Numbered from the stretch's first letter, positions 35,416 to 44,568 are shown. The stretch is 64,000 bases of DNA from Reyranella soli (GCF_007992495.1 NZ_BKAJ01000032.1:62001-126000); one strand, 5' to 3'. Notes: generated by a model from the letters alone, not told the origin. A program made the numbers and translations.

Positions 35416-35425
35416 GGTTCGCAGC

Positions 35426-36265
35426 ATGCCTGAAGTCGTTTCTTGCAAGGGGCCGCTCGGCGCGCGCATCGAGGGTCTCGATCGCAGCCGCGCCGGCGAG
35501 CCCGAAGTCACAGCTTTCCTGAACCGCACGCTGGCCGAGTACCTGCTGGTCGTGGTGCCGGGCGAGCGTATGGCGCCCAGCGAGACGCTGGCCTTCGCGC
35601 GGGCGTTCGGCACACCCAGGACCCAGCTACTGCGCTACAAGCGCAGTGGCGATGTACCGGAAGTGTCGGTCATGGTGTCGACCCTGATGGCCGACGGCAC
35701 GACCGACAAAACGGCGCTCCGTGCCGAGGACTGGCATACCGACGATTCGTACTTCGCGGTCCCTGCCAAGGCGACGTTGCTGCACGGCATCGAGATCCCG
35801 AGCCGCGGCGGCTCGACCTGGTTCTGCAACATGCACTCGGTCTACGAGGCGCTGCCCGGAGAGCTTCGCCGGCGCATCGACGGCATGCGGGCCATCCACG
35901 GCTACGACACGCCGCGCGCCCGCAACCGGCCGTCGGCGCGCACGCCGCAGGAGATCGCCGAGACGCCCGACGTCGAGCATCCTCTGGTGCGCACTCACCC
36001 GGAGACTGGCCGCAAGGCGCTCTATCTCAATCCCAACCGGCTCGACCGCATCGTCGGGCTGGAGCGCGCCGAGAGCGACGCGCTGCTCGACGAACTGGCC
36101 GACGAGGCGCGCAAGCCGCGGCACCATTTCGGGCATGTCTGGGCGGCGGGCGATATCGTGATCTGGGACAACCGCGCCACCATGCACCGGGTGATGATCG
36201 ACTACCCGATGGGCGAGCCGCGGGTGACGCAGCGCGTGCTGATCGAGGGCGAGAAGCCGGTCTAG
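35426..36265 (+). CDS. TauD/TfdA-family Fe(II)/2-oxoglutarate dioxygenase
   Basis: A 279-residue dioxygenase with the 2-His-1-carboxylate iron site: His104 and Asp106 in EDWHTDDSYF and His254 in DNRATMHRVMIDY, with Arg266/Arg270 (PRVTQR) for 2-oxoglutarate. A GDIVIWDNR block precedes the last His, as in TauD and TfdA. The length is typical. The substrate (taurine, phenoxyacetate or another) is not readable. The start is the ATG ten bases past the membrane protein stop; a longer overlapping frame is rejected. Confidence 0.9.
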   Translation: MPEVVSCKGPLGARIEGLDRSRAGEPEVTAFLNRTLAEYLLVVVPGERMAPSETLAFARAFGTPRTQLLRYKRSGDVPEVSVMVSTLMADGTTDKTALRAEDWHTDDSYFAVPAKATLLHGIEIPSRGGSTWFCNMHSVYEALPGELRRRIDGMRAIHGYDTPRARNRPSARTPQEIAETPDVEHPLVRTHPETGRKALYLNPNRLDRIVGLERAESDALLDELADEARKPRHHFGHVWAAGDIVIWDNRATMHRVMIDYPMGEPRVTQRVLIEGEKPV

Positions 36266-36380
36266 TCTTGCCGGACCGCGGGCCTCCAGGCCCGCTCATA
36301 GTCTTCGTCTTCCGGACCGCGCGGGTCCTCGCTCGCCTCATGATCATGAGCGGGCCAGGAGGCCCGCGGTCCGGCAAGAG
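36266..36380. repeat. Longest palindrome of the CCGGACCGC family, between convergent genes
   Basis: Perfect 20-bp outer arms (36266-36285 and 36360-36379) continue inward with one mismatch (CCAGGCCCGCTCAT against ATGAGCGGGCCAGG) to about 34 bp. A 45-bp centre carries another TTCCGGACCGCGCGGG copy. It fills the gap between the TauD and CoA-transferase stops and shares its outer 16 bases exactly with the palindrome at 2624. Confidence 0.85.
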
Positions 36381-37574
36381 TCAACGCACGGCGCCGGCTG
36401 CTTTCATCGTCTCGATCTCGGCGTTCGAATAGCCCGCTTCCGACAGCACCTCGCTCGTGTGCTCGCCGAGCCTGGGCGCGTGGGTGAGCTTGGAGCGATC
36501 TCCGCCGGAGAAGGTGTTGGCAGGTTTGGTGCGGCGGATCTTGCCTTCGGTGGGATGGTCCTCGGCGCTGAAGAAGCCCACGTCGGTGAGATGTGGATCG
36601 GTCAGCAGGTCGTCGATCGAGTTGTAACGGGCCGCCGGGATGTCGAGCTCATCGAAGATTTTCAGCCACTCATTCGTGGTCTTCTGCGCGAGGCCCGCCT
36701 TGCGGACCTCGAAGTAGGCGGCGGAGTTGGCGGTGCGGCTGCCGGGGCTATCGAAGCGCGGGTCGGTCTTGAGCTCGGGCCGGCCGATGGCGTCGAAGAA
36801 ACCGAAGGCATGCGGGTTGGTATTGGGTGCGACGGTGATGTAGCCGTCCTTGGTCGGCAATGGCCGGTAGTCGGGCGTCAGCAGGCGGTTGTCGCCGCTC
36901 GGCCCGACTGGCGGGTCGAAGGTCATGGCGCCCATGTGCTCGCTCGACACGAACGAGGCCATGTTCTCCAGCATCGGTACGTCGATCGCCTCGCCCTTGC
37001 CGGTCTTCTCGCGGCGATAGAGGGCGAAGCCGATGGCCTGCGCGGCGATCAGCCCGCTGGTGTGATCGCTCATCACCATGGGCACGAAGCGCGGCTCGCC
37101 GGTCGCGCGGGCGAGGGTGCCGGCGACACCTGACAGGCTCTGCACGATCGGATCGTAGGCGGGGCGGTTGTAGTATCGGCCGCCGCGGCCGAAGGCCAGG
37201 ATCGAACAGTGAATGAGCTTGGGGTGCTTGGGCGCCAGGCTCTTGTAGTCGAGGCCGGCGCGGGCGAGGCCTTCGGGCCGCACGTTGCTCACGAACACGT
37301 CGGCGTTCGCGATCAGCCGCTTCATCGCAGCAAGCCCCTCGGCCTTCTTGAGGTCGAGCACGATCGAGCGCTTGTTGCGGTTGAAGTTGATGAACTTGCC
37401 CGACATGCCGGGGTTGCGGCTGCCACGCGCCATGGTGCGCAGAAGGTCGCCGGCCGGGGCTTCGACCTTGATCACGTCGGCGCCGTAGTCGGCCAGCGTG
37501 CGCGTGCAGATCGGCCCGACCACGACCGTCGTCAGGTCGACGACGCGCACGCCATCGAGAGGGCCGCCATTCAT
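36381..37574 (-). CDS. CaiB/BaiF (class III) CoA-transferase
   Basis: A 397-residue family III CoA-transferase. It starts MNGGPLDGVRVVDLTTVVVGP, has GADVIKVEAPAGDLLR, and the catalytic Asp141 in AYDPIVQSLSG; MVMSDHTSGLIAAQAIGFAL and LGEHTSEVLSEAGY near the end fit the family. It moves CoA between carboxylic acids. The ATG overlaps the stop of the hydratase gene before it (ATGA), so the two are translationally coupled. CoA-transferase plus hydratase recalls mesaconyl/itaconyl-type routes, but the acid is not known. Confidence 0.9.
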   Translation of the reverse strand: MNGGPLDGVRVVDLTTVVVGPICTRTLADYGADVIKVEAPAGDLLRTMARGSRNPGMSGKFINFNRNKRSIVLDLKKAEGLAAMKRLIANADVFVSNVRPEGLARAGLDYKSLAPKHPKLIHCSILAFGRGGRYYNRPAYDPIVQSLSGVAGTLARATGEPRFVPMVMSDHTSGLIAAQAIGFALYRREKTGKGEAIDVPMLENMASFVSSEHMGAMTFDPPVGPSGDNRLLTPDYRPLPTKDGYITVAPNTNPHAFGFFDAIGRPELKTDPRFDSPGSRTANSAAYFEVRKAGLAQKTTNEWLKIFDELDIPAARYNSIDDLLTDPHLTDVGFFSAEDHPTEGKIRRTKPANTFSGGDRSKLTHAPRLGEHTSEVLSEAGYSNAEIETMKAAGAVR

Positions 37575-38437
37575 TGCGTGAACTCCAGGTCCATCTCGCC
37601 GCACAGCACGCCGTTCTTGTCGGCCGCCCAGATCCTGAGCTTGCCGTCCTTCTGCTGCTCGCCGCGCACCTCGATGGACTCACCGACCCACAGCGGATGG
37701 ACGAGCCGCGTGGTGTAGGTTGCGAGCGTGCCCTGGGCATGCTTGAGCGCCGCATCGACCATCAGGTGCATCGACAGGCCGCCGTTGGAGACGATGGCAG
37801 GATAGCCTTCCTCGCTGCGCGTGTAGTCGCCGTCGTAGTGGATGCGATGGGCGTTCCAGGTCAGCGCCGAGAAGCGGAAGTTGAGCGTGTTCGTGAGTTC
37901 GGTGCGCTCACTCCAGGCGTGATCGGTGCGCGCCTTGGTCGGCACGGTCGCCGTGGTCTTCTGTCCCGCCGGCACCGCCTGCCGGTAGATCGCATCCATT
38001 TCGTCGACCGCGAGGGTCTTGCCGCCCTGCTCGTAGGTGTGGCGCATGGTCAGCACGAAGATGTCGCCCGAGCGGCCGGTCTTGGGGACGATGTTGGCGA
38101 CCTCCGCTTTCTTCACGGCGGGCTCGCCGACGCGCAGCCGGCCCATGACCTTGACCCGGCGGCCGGCGCCCATGCGGCGCGGCATCGGGATCGGCGGAAG
38201 CACGACGCCTTTCTTGGCGTGGCCGTCCGGCCCGATCTCGCTCTGCAGCACCGTCTCGACGCCGATGAAGCTGAACCAGTGCGGCGGCAGCTCGGTGCCA
38301 CGGACAATCGTCGCCGGATCTACGTTGAAGGTGCCGGCGGCACGCCGTACCGACATCAGTCCGACATCGTCCTCGACGGTGCGTACGCGGCCGATCCAGG
38401 GCCGCAGATCGTTCATCGCCTCGTCCATCCAGCTCAT
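37571..38437 (-). CDS. HTD2-like double hot-dog hydroxyacyl-CoA dehydratase
   Basis: A 288-residue protein with an N-terminal FAS1-like dehydratase region and a C-terminal hot-dog half with TWNAHRIHYDGDY (the HTD2/mesaconyl-C4-CoA-hydratase pattern N-x-H-R-I-H-Y-D), then YPAIVSNGGLSMHLMVD. The start is the ATG placed eight bases after GGAGG; an alternative start 11 codons upstream is less likely. It probably hydrates an enoyl-CoA made by the coupled CoA-transferase. Relatives include itaconyl-CoA and mesaconyl-C4-CoA hydratases. A terminator on the same strand separates it from the SnoaL-like gene upstream. Confidence 0.85.
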   Translation of the reverse strand: MSWMDEAMNDLRPWIGRVRTVEDDVGLMSVRRAAGTFNVDPATIVRGTELPPHWFSFIGVETVLQSEIGPDGHAKKGVVLPPIPMPRRMGAGRRVKVMGRLRVGEPAVKKAEVANIVPKTGRSGDIFVLTMRHTYEQGGKTLAVDEMDAIYRQAVPAGQKTTATVPTKARTDHAWSERTELTNTLNFRFSALTWNAHRIHYDGDYTRSEEGYPAIVSNGGLSMHLMVDAALKHAQGTLATYTTRLVHPLWVGESIEVRGEQQKDGKLRIWAADKNGVLCGEMDLEFTQ

Positions 38438-38483
38438 CTCGTCATCCTCCGTGGGAGCGGAAAATCGCACGCATCCCCGGAAA

Positions 38484-38512
38484 GAAGAAGGGCCTGCTTT
38501 CGCAGGCCCTCC
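38484..38512 (-). terminator. Terminator of the SnoaL-like gene (minus strand)
   Basis: Arms AGGGCCTGC (38489-38497) and GCAGGCCCT (38502-38510) pair with loop TTTC; on the minus strand a T-rich TTCTTCTTT follows the stem. It lies before the hydratase gene, so that gene needs its own promoter. Confidence 0.75.
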
Positions 38513-38528
38513 GCATCGAAAGCGAAGG

Positions 38529-38599
38529 CTGTCATCCCGAGCGTAGCGAGGGACCTTTCCTGCGGCCCCAAAGGCCCCTCGCTTCGCTTGGGGTGACAG
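38529..38599. repeat. Imperfect palindrome of the GTCATCCCGAGCG type
   Basis: Left arm CTGTCATCCCGAGCGTAGCG and the right arm (38575-38599), whose complement reads CTGTCACCCCAAGCGAAGCG, match at most positions over about 24 bp. It begins at the stop of the SnoaL-like gene. Sequences of this type are widespread intergenic repeats in proteobacteria; this copy is single in the window. Confidence 0.65.
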
Positions 38600-39016
38600 T
38601 TATTTGTTGCGGACAGCCAACAAAGCCTTGAGGCCCTGCCAACCCCAGTAGACGCGGTGATAGACGATCAGGCCGTCCTCGATGTCCATCGATTCGAACA
38701 GGTCGACCTGCGTGCTGCCGCTGGGCGTGAGCCGCGGATACTCCCAGGTGAGGAGGCGGCCGTTGGAGAAGAAGAGCCCGCTGCGATAGAGCTCAGTGAA
38801 CTCCGCCTTCAGGTTCGCGAAATTGCGGGCGAACAGTTTTTCGATCTCGCTGTGACCGCGCAGGATGCCGTCGTCGCGCTCGGGGAACTGCGCCAGGACG
38901 GTGGGACTCTCGAACACGGCATGCTCGGCATAGAGCGCCATCAGGCCGGCGAGGTCCTGGGACATCAGCGTCTTGTGCCACTGTTCGTAGATGTGACGGA
39001 TTTGAGCGTCTGACAT
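38600..39016 (-). CDS. SnoaL/NTF2-like protein
   Basis: A 138-residue single-domain cone-shaped NTF2-like protein. It begins MSDAQIRHIYEQWHKTLMSQDLAGLMALYA, the first helices of the fold, and has GHSEIEKLFARNF, TWEYPRL and a FESMDIEDGLIVYHRVYWGW core strand. The start is the ATG after AGGAGAG; the nine-codon upstream extension lacks such a site. Members bind or transform small hydrophobic molecules (isomerase, cyclase or ring-hydroxylase helper roles), so the fold alone gives no specific job. Its own terminator follows downstream. Confidence 0.85.
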   Translation of the reverse strand: MSDAQIRHIYEQWHKTLMSQDLAGLMALYAEHAVFESPTVLAQFPERDDGILRGHSEIEKLFARNFANLKAEFTELYRSGLFFSNGRLLTWEYPRLTPSGSTQVDLFESMDIEDGLIVYHRVYWGWQGLKALLAVRNK

Positions 39017-39086
39017 GGCGGCTCTCCTGGTGAGTGGGAGCAAGCCAATAGTCTGATCCTGCTGACAGCGTTGTGTCAGCAGCGGC

Positions 39087-39120
39087 CAAAAAGAAAAGGG
39101 GACCCGAAGGTCCCCTTTCC
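39087..39120 (-). terminator. Terminator of glnA (minus strand)
   Basis: Arms AAAGGGGACC (39095-39104) and GGTCCCCTTT (39109-39118) with loop CGAA; on the minus strand TTTTCTTTTT follows the stem directly. It begins about 20 bases after the glnA stop. Confidence 0.85.
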
Positions 39121-39139
39121 ATCGATCTCCGAGGCTCGC

Positions 39140-40546
39140 TCAGATCGAGTAGTACATCTTGTACTCGACCGGCGCCGGCTGGTGCTCCCAGTTGTAGACC
39201 TCTTCCCACTTGAGCTCCATGTAGGCGTCGATCTGGTCGTCGGTGAACACGCCGCCCTTGGTCAGGAAGGAGCGGTCGGAGTCGAGGCTGTTCAGCGCCT
39301 CGCGCAGCGAGCCCGCCACGGTCGGAACCTTGGTCAGCTCTTCCGGCGGCAGGTCGTACAGGTTCTTGTCCATCGGGTCGCCCGGATGGATCTTGTTCTG
39401 GATGCCGTCGATGCCGGCCATCAGCATCGCCGCGAAGGCGAGGTACGGGTTGGCCGACGGATCGGGGAAGCGGACTTCCACGCGCTTGCCCTTCGGCGAG
39501 GCCGAGTAGGGGATGCGGCACGAGGCCGAGCGGTTGCGCGAGGAGTAGGCCAGCAGCACCGGCGCCTCGAAGCCCGGGATGACGCGCTTGTAGGAGTTGG
39601 TGCTGGCGTTGCAGAAGGCATTGAGCGCCTTGGCGTGCTTGATGATGCCGCCGATGTAGTACAGCGCCGTCTCCGACAGGTCGGCATAGCCCGAGCCCGC
39701 GAACAGTGGCTTGTTGTCCTTCCAGATCGACTGGTGGGTGTGCATGCCCGAGCCGTTGTCGCCGTACAGCGGCTTCGGCATGAAGGTCAGCGTCTTGCCG
39801 TAGCTGTGGGCGACGTTGTGCAGGGTGTACTTGTACTTCTGCACGTTGTCGGCGGTCTTCACCAGCGTATCGAAGCGAAAACCAAGCTCGTTCTGCGCCG
39901 GCGCCACCTCATGGTGATGGATCTCCATGATGAGGCCCATGTCAGTGCAGACCGACATCATCTCGGCGCGCAGGTCGTTCATCGAATCGACGGGCTGGAC
40001 CGGGAAGTAGCCGCCCTTGACGCCCGGGCGATGGCCCATGTTGCCGCCTTCGTACTCGGCGCCGGAGTTCCACGGCGATTCGCTCGAGGTGACCTTGTAG
40101 AAGCTGCCGCCCATCGAGACGTCGAAGCGCACGTCGTCGAACACGAAGAACTCGAGCTCGGGGCCGAACACGGCGGTGTCGCCCATGCCGGCCGACTTCA
40201 GGAAGGCTTCGGCGCGCTTGGCGGTCGAACGCGGGCAGCGGGCATAGAGCTGGCCAGTCGACGGCTCGACGACGTCGCAGTTCACGATCAGCGTGGTCTG
40301 CGCGGCGAAGGGATCGAGCACGGCGGTCGACGGATCGGGCATCAGGATCATGTCGGACTCGTTGATCGCCTTCCAGCCGGCGATCGATGAGCCGTCGAAC
40401 ATCACGCCGTCGACGAAGGAGCTTTCATCGGTGGCCGAGGCCATACGCGCGGTGTGCTGCCACTTGCCGCGCGGATCGGTGAAACGGAAGTCGACGAATT
40501 TGACGTCCTTTTCCTTGATCAGCGCGAGAACCTGTTTGGCGTCCAT
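39140..40546 (-). CDS. glnA: Glutamine synthetase type I
   Basis: A 468-residue type I (GSI-beta) glutamine synthetase that makes glutamine from glutamate, ammonia and ATP. It shows [16 protein letters not shown], the metal-binding [12 protein letters not shown] and [22 protein letters not shown], and the adenylylation site Tyr397 in [10 protein letters not shown], so it is under GlnE control like the enterobacterial enzyme. It follows glnB by 57 bases in the same direction, with a strong terminator after it. Regulation by nitrogen status is supported by the candidate sigma-54 promoter ahead of glnB. Confidence 0.97.
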   Translation of the reverse strand: MDAKQVLALIKEKDVKFVDFRFTDPRGKWQHTARMASATDESSFVDGVMFDGSSIAGWKAINESDMILMPDPSTAVLDPFAAQTTLIVNCDVVEPSTGQLYARCPRSTAKRAEAFLKSAGMGDTAVFGPELEFFVFDDVRFDVSMGGSFYKVTSSESPWNSGAEYEGGNMGHRPGVKGGYFPVQPVDSMNDLRAEMMSVCTDMGLIMEIHHHEVAPAQNELGFRFDTLVKTADNVQKYKYTLHNVAHSYGKTLTFMPKPLYGDNGSGMHTHQSIWKDNKPLFAGSGYADLSETALYYIGGIIKHAKALNAFCNASTNSYKRVIPGFEAPVLLAYSSRNRSASCRIPYSASPKGKRVEVRFPDPSANPYLAFAAMLMAGIDGIQNKIHPGDPMDKNLYDLPPEELTKVPTVAGSLREALNSLDSDRSFLTKGGVFTDDQIDAYMELKWEEVYNWEHQPAPVEYKMYYSI

Positions 40547-40603
40547 CTGTCGTGCTTCCCTTTGCTGTGGTCACTCTTTGCCTCTGCCCCCAGAGGCTAG
40601 GTC

Positions 40604-41029
<426 letters not shown>

Positions 41030-41142
41030 TTATCAACAACGGCTGGCCGTGAATTGCACTCCTCGAGTGGCTATTCGTTGGGCTGATTGTCGAATTTCAG
41101 GGCATATAACTGATCAATAATAAGTCACATACGAGCGCGCTT

Positions 41143-42309
41143 ATGAAACCCGTGAATTCATTGATGTCCGGCCTTGGAACGACGGTCTTCGAGGTGATGT
41201 CGGGCCTGGCCCGCGAGCATCAGTCGGTCAACCTCGGACAGGGCTTCCCCGACGACAAGGGGCCGGAAGAGGTGAGGGTGGCGGCCGCCGACTATCTGAT
41301 GACGGGGCACAACCAGTACCCGCCGATGATGGGCATCCCGGAGCTGCGCCAGGCCGTGGCCGAGCACGCCAAGCGCTTCCAGGGCCTCGACATCGATTGG
41401 CAGAGCGAGGTGCTGGTCACCTCGGGCGCGACCGAGGCGCTGGGCGACTGCCTGTTCGGCCTGATCGAGCCGGGCGACGAGGTCGTGCTGATCGAGCCGC
41501 TCTACGACTCTTACCTGCCGATCGTGCGCCGGGCAGGGGGCATCCCGAAGCTGGTGCGGCTGGAGCCGCCGACATGGCGGCTGCCGCGCGAGGAACTGGC
41601 GGCGGCGTTCAGCGGTCGCACCAAGCTCATCCTGTTCAACACGCCGATGAATCCCTGCTCGAAGGTGTTCGATCGCGAGGAGCTCGACTTCATCGCCAAG
41701 CTCTGCCTCAAGCACGACGCTTATGCCGTGTGCGACGAAGTCTACGAGCACATCATCTTCGATGATCGTCGGCATCTGTCGATCATGACGCTGACGGACA
41801 TGCGAGAGCGCACGGTGCGCATCGGCTCAGCCGGCAAGAGTTTCAGCCTGACGGGCTGGAAGGTGGGCTACGTCACGGCGGCGCGTGAACTCATGAAGGT
41901 CATCGCAAAGACCCATCAGTTCATGACCTTCACCACGCCGCCCAACCTGCAGTGGGGGGCGGCAACCGGGTTACGCCTGGGCGACAGTTATTTTTCAGGC
42001 CTCGCCGCCGACATGCAGCGCAAGCGGGATCATCTCGCCCATGCCCTGTCCGATATCGGTTTCGATGTCCTGCCGGCACACGGCACCTACTTCGTGACGA
42101 CCGATTTCCGGCCGTTGGGCTTCAACGGCACGGACGAAGATTTCTGCCGCCACATCACGGTCGAAGCCGGGGTGACGGCCGTGCCGGTCAGCGCCTTCTA
42201 TGACGCCCCCGAGCATGCCCCACGCCACCTGGCGCGCTTTTGTTTTTGTAAGCACGACGAGACGCTCAACAGCGCAATCGATCGGCTTGGACGCCACTTT
42301 AGGAAATAA
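41143..42309 (+). CDS. Class I/II PLP-dependent aminotransferase
   Basis: A 388-residue fold-type I aminotransferase. It has VNLGQGFPDDKGPEEV and YPPMMGIPELRQAVA near the N-terminus, LVTSGATEALGDCLFGLIEPGDEV, LFNTPMNPCSKVF, and the PLP lysine in IGSAGKSFSLTGWKVGY near residue 235. The NLGQGFPD start and the size resemble methionine or kynurenine-type aminotransferases (YbdL/KAT class); the exact donor is unsure. It is divergent from glnB across 200 bp and precedes the TetR array, which might include its regulator (inference). Confidence 0.9.
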   Translation: MKPVNSLMSGLGTTVFEVMSGLAREHQSVNLGQGFPDDKGPEEVRVAAADYLMTGHNQYPPMMGIPELRQAVAEHAKRFQGLDIDWQSEVLVTSGATEALGDCLFGLIEPGDEVVLIEPLYDSYLPIVRRAGGIPKLVRLEPPTWRLPREELAAAFSGRTKLILFNTPMNPCSKVFDREELDFIAKLCLKHDAYAVCDEVYEHIIFDDRRHLSIMTLTDMRERTVRIGSAGKSFSLTGWKVGYVTAARELMKVIAKTHQFMTFTTPPNLQWGAATGLRLGDSYFSGLAADMQRKRDHLAHALSDIGFDVLPAHGTYFVTTDFRPLGFNGTDEDFCRHITVEAGVTAVPVSAFYDAPEHAPRHLARFCFCKHDETLNSAIDRLGRHFRK

Positions 42310-42361
42310 TCACAATGGGCTAGCCGACTTTCTTCAGTTCTGATCGGCGTCACGATCGTTA

Positions 42362-42435
42362 CAATTTGCACCGCAGCCTACCCCAAAGTGTGCATGTACT
42401 TACTGCATTTCGATTGCTAATATATTTGTTGCAGC
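42362..42435 (+). promoter_or_regulatory. Upstream region of the TetR array with two TTTG-TTGCA-like motifs
   Basis: CAATTTGCACC (42362) and ATTTGTTGCAGC (42424) precede the first array gene. The same words recur upstream of the fourth gene at 44408, 44428 and 44449. They may be operator half-sites shared by the array. The second lies in AT-rich DNA (CTAATATATTTG) that could also hold the promoter. Confidence 0.45.
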
Positions 42436-42499
42436 CCGAGGCGCCGAGACGCGAAATGCCGTGTCGCGGCGGCCGTAGGCACATGACCTGACGAAGACC

Positions 42500-43132
42500 G
42501 TGTCCACAACGACGACCACCGCCCCACGACCTGCCCGCATCGACGGTCGCCGCCTGCGCAGCGAGCGAACCAAGCAGTTGATCATCGAGGCTTACCTCGC
42601 GCTGCTGCGCGAGAACCCGGTGACGCCCATGCCGACGGCGGCCCGCATCGCCGAGCGTGCCGGCTATTCGGTGCGTTCGATCTTCGAGCGCTTTCCCGAT
42701 CTCAACAAGCTCAGGGCCGCGGCGGCGGACTACCAGCTTGCCCAGGCGGCGGCACTTGCCCCGCCGCGCAACATCGACGGCGATCGGCAGACCAGGATCA
42801 AGTCGCAGGTCGAGACCCGCGCCGGCACCTGTGATCGCGGCGTAGCGCTGTGGCGCGTCCTGATCTTCAGCCTCGACCAGGACGAAGAGCTGAAGCCGCG
42901 GGTCCGCATCGCCCGCGAGCGCACCATCGAGCGCATGGAGATCATGTATCGGCCGGAGCTCTCGACGCTGTCGGAGCGCGACCGCAAGCACATACTGATC
43001 GCGCTCGAAGCCATCACCGATATCGAAAGCTGGGCACGCATGCGCGAGCTCTATGGCCTGTCGTTCGAGGAAGCGTGCGGCGTGTGGATACGCGCCGTCG
43101 ACCGCATGCTGCCGCCGACGCCGTCGAACTGA
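42500..43132 (+). CDS. TetR-like regulator, first of four tandem paralogues
   Basis: A 210-residue TetR-type protein. The N-terminal DNA-binding half reads DGRRLRSERTKQLIIEAYLALL, then IAERAGYSVRSIFERFPDL. The C-terminal half has DGDRQTRIKSQVETRA, ERMEIMYRPELSTLSERDR, IALEAITDIESWARMRELYGLS and VDRMLPPTP. The other three array members share each of these blocks in order, so they arose by tandem duplication. It uses a GTG start. Ligand and targets are unknown. The next gene follows after eight bases. Confidence 0.88.
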   Translation: MSTTTTTAPRPARIDGRRLRSERTKQLIIEAYLALLRENPVTPMPTAARIAERAGYSVRSIFERFPDLNKLRAAAADYQLAQAAALAPPRNIDGDRQTRIKSQVETRAGTCDRGVALWRVLIFSLDQDEELKPRVRIARERTIERMEIMYRPELSTLSERDRKHILIALEAITDIESWARMRELYGLSFEEACGVWIRAVDRMLPPTPSN

Positions 43133-43140
43133 GGACGATC

Positions 43141-43755
43141 ATGGGTCCGCCTTCGTCTTCCCCGGACGGCCGGCGCCTGCGCAGCGAGCGGACCAAGCAG
43201 TCGATCATGGAGGCCTATATCGAGCTGCTGCGCGAGCGGCCCGAGATTCCGACGGCCGCCCAAATCGCTGCCCGCGCCGGGATTTCGACGCGGTCGGTCT
43301 TCGAGCGGTTCGTCGACCTGCAGGGACTAAGCCTTGCCACTGTGGACCATGCCTTCGCGATGGGCGAGGCGCAGGCCGTCGCACGCAACATCGATGGCGA
43401 CCGGCAAACCCGCGTGCGGTCGCATGTCGAGACCCGTGCCCAGACCTGTGAGCATTGGCTGCCGGTATGGCGCGTCGTCATCGCCAACCTGGGCAGGCTC
43501 GACGCGCTGCGCGAGCGCGTCCGCTTCATTCGGCAGGTGATCGTCAAGCGCATGGAGCTGATGTATCGGCCGGAGCTCGAGGGTCTTCCCGCCCAGGAAC
43601 GCCGTGACCTCTTGATCGCGCTTGAGGCGCTGGTCGATTTCGAGAGTTGGGGCCGCATGCGCGAGAGCCATGGGCTGTCGTTCGACGAGGCGTGTTCGGT
43701 GTGGATGCGGATGATCGATCGCCTCCTTCCGCCGACGCCGCACGGCCAGCCATGA
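43141..43755 (+). CDS. TetR-like regulator, second of four tandem paralogues
   Basis: A 204-residue paralogue of the first. It starts MGPPSSSPDGRRLRSERTKQ and keeps ARAGISTRSVFERFVDL in the recognition region, RNIDGDRQTRVRSHVETRAQ in the centre and IDRLLPPTP at the end. The recognition helix differs from its siblings (ISTRSVFERF against YSVRSVFERF), hinting at a different DNA site. The start is the ATG eight bases past the previous stop; a longer overlapping frame is rejected. Its stop overlaps the third gene's ATG (ATGA). Confidence 0.87.
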   Translation: MGPPSSSPDGRRLRSERTKQSIMEAYIELLRERPEIPTAAQIAARAGISTRSVFERFVDLQGLSLATVDHAFAMGEAQAVARNIDGDRQTRVRSHVETRAQTCEHWLPVWRVVIANLGRLDALRERVRFIRQVIVKRMELMYRPELEGLPAQERRDLLIALEALVDFESWGRMRESHGLSFDEACSVWMRMIDRLLPPTPHGQP

Positions 43756-44378
43756 GCGGGACCGATATGTCGCCGCCCCGGCCGACCCGCGTCGATGGTC
43801 GGCGTCTGCGCAGCGAGCGAACCAAGCAGTTGATCATCGAGGCCTATCTCGCTCTCGCGCAGGAGAACTCGCCGCAGGTGCCGACGGCCGCCGAGATCGC
43901 CCATCGCGCGGGCTACTCCGTGCGCTCCGTGTTCGAGCGCTTCCCCGACATCCGGGCCTTGCAGATCGCGGCGACCGACTACGCCCTGGTCCAGGTCGCG
44001 GCACTGGCGCCGGCGCGCGATAGCCACGGCGATCGCGCGACGCGCATTAGGACCCAGGTCGAGACGCGCGGCCAGAGCTGTGAGCGCTGGCTGCCGCTGT
44101 GGCGTTCGCTGGTCGTCAACCAGGGCGATTCGCCCGAGCTCAAGCAGCGGATCGTGCTGTCGCGTCAGCGTGTCATTGCCCGGCTGGAGTTGATGTACGC
44201 GCCGGAACTGTCGACGCTGCCCGAAACCGAGCGTCGCTATGTCCTGATCGTGCTGGAAGCCCTGACCGACGTCGAAAGCTGGGCGCGGATGCGGGAATTC
44301 TTCGGCTTGTCGTTCGAGGAGGCGTGTCTTGCCTGGCGCCAGGCGATCGACCGGCTGTTGCCGCCGACACCTGCCTAG
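43752..44378 (+). CDS. TetR-like regulator, third of four tandem paralogues
   Basis: A 208-residue paralogue closest to the first: DGRRLRSERTKQLIIEAYLA is shared residue for residue, followed by IAHRAGYSVRSVFERFPDI. The centre has SHGDRATRIRTQVETRGQ and the end AIDRLLPPTPA. The ATG overlaps the previous stop by four bases, so the two are translationally coupled. It probably forms one operon with genes one and two. Hetero-oligomers among the paralogues are possible but unproven. Confidence 0.87.
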   Translation: MSGTDMSPPRPTRVDGRRLRSERTKQLIIEAYLALAQENSPQVPTAAEIAHRAGYSVRSVFERFPDIRALQIAATDYALVQVAALAPARDSHGDRATRIRTQVETRGQSCERWLPLWRSLVVNQGDSPELKQRIVLSRQRVIARLELMYAPELSTLPETERRYVLIVLEALTDVESWARMREFFGLSFEEACLAWRQAIDRLLPPTPA

Positions 44379-44407
44379 TTGTAGTTACTCAGCGGTAACT
44401 TCTGGCG

Positions 44408-44459
44408 CTTTGTTGCAGTTACGGCTAAAATTTGCAGCACCACAATCACAATTTGCAGC
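44408..44459 (+). promoter_or_regulatory. Repeated AATTTGCAGC motif before the fourth TetR gene
   Basis: AATTTGCAGC occurs twice, at 44429-44438 and 44450-44459, exactly 21 bp (two helical turns) apart. A related CTTTGTTGCAGTT sits at 44408. The same words occur before the first array gene. The spacing suits cooperative binding of a regulator, perhaps one of the array proteins. Confidence 0.55.
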
Positions 44460-44568
44460 TTTCGGGTTTCGGTACCCGGACTGTGCGAATGCCGACTTTG
44501 GCTTGCAGACGATCAATCCTGGCCGTTCCTGTGAATCGCCCCCGACCTGAACTGTGACTTGAACATCC

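Noticed and set aside
38529-38599. Palindrome with GTCATCCCGAGCG considered as an attachment site
   Set aside because: No integrase or duplicated tRNA end is near; the sequence type is a common intergenic repeat.
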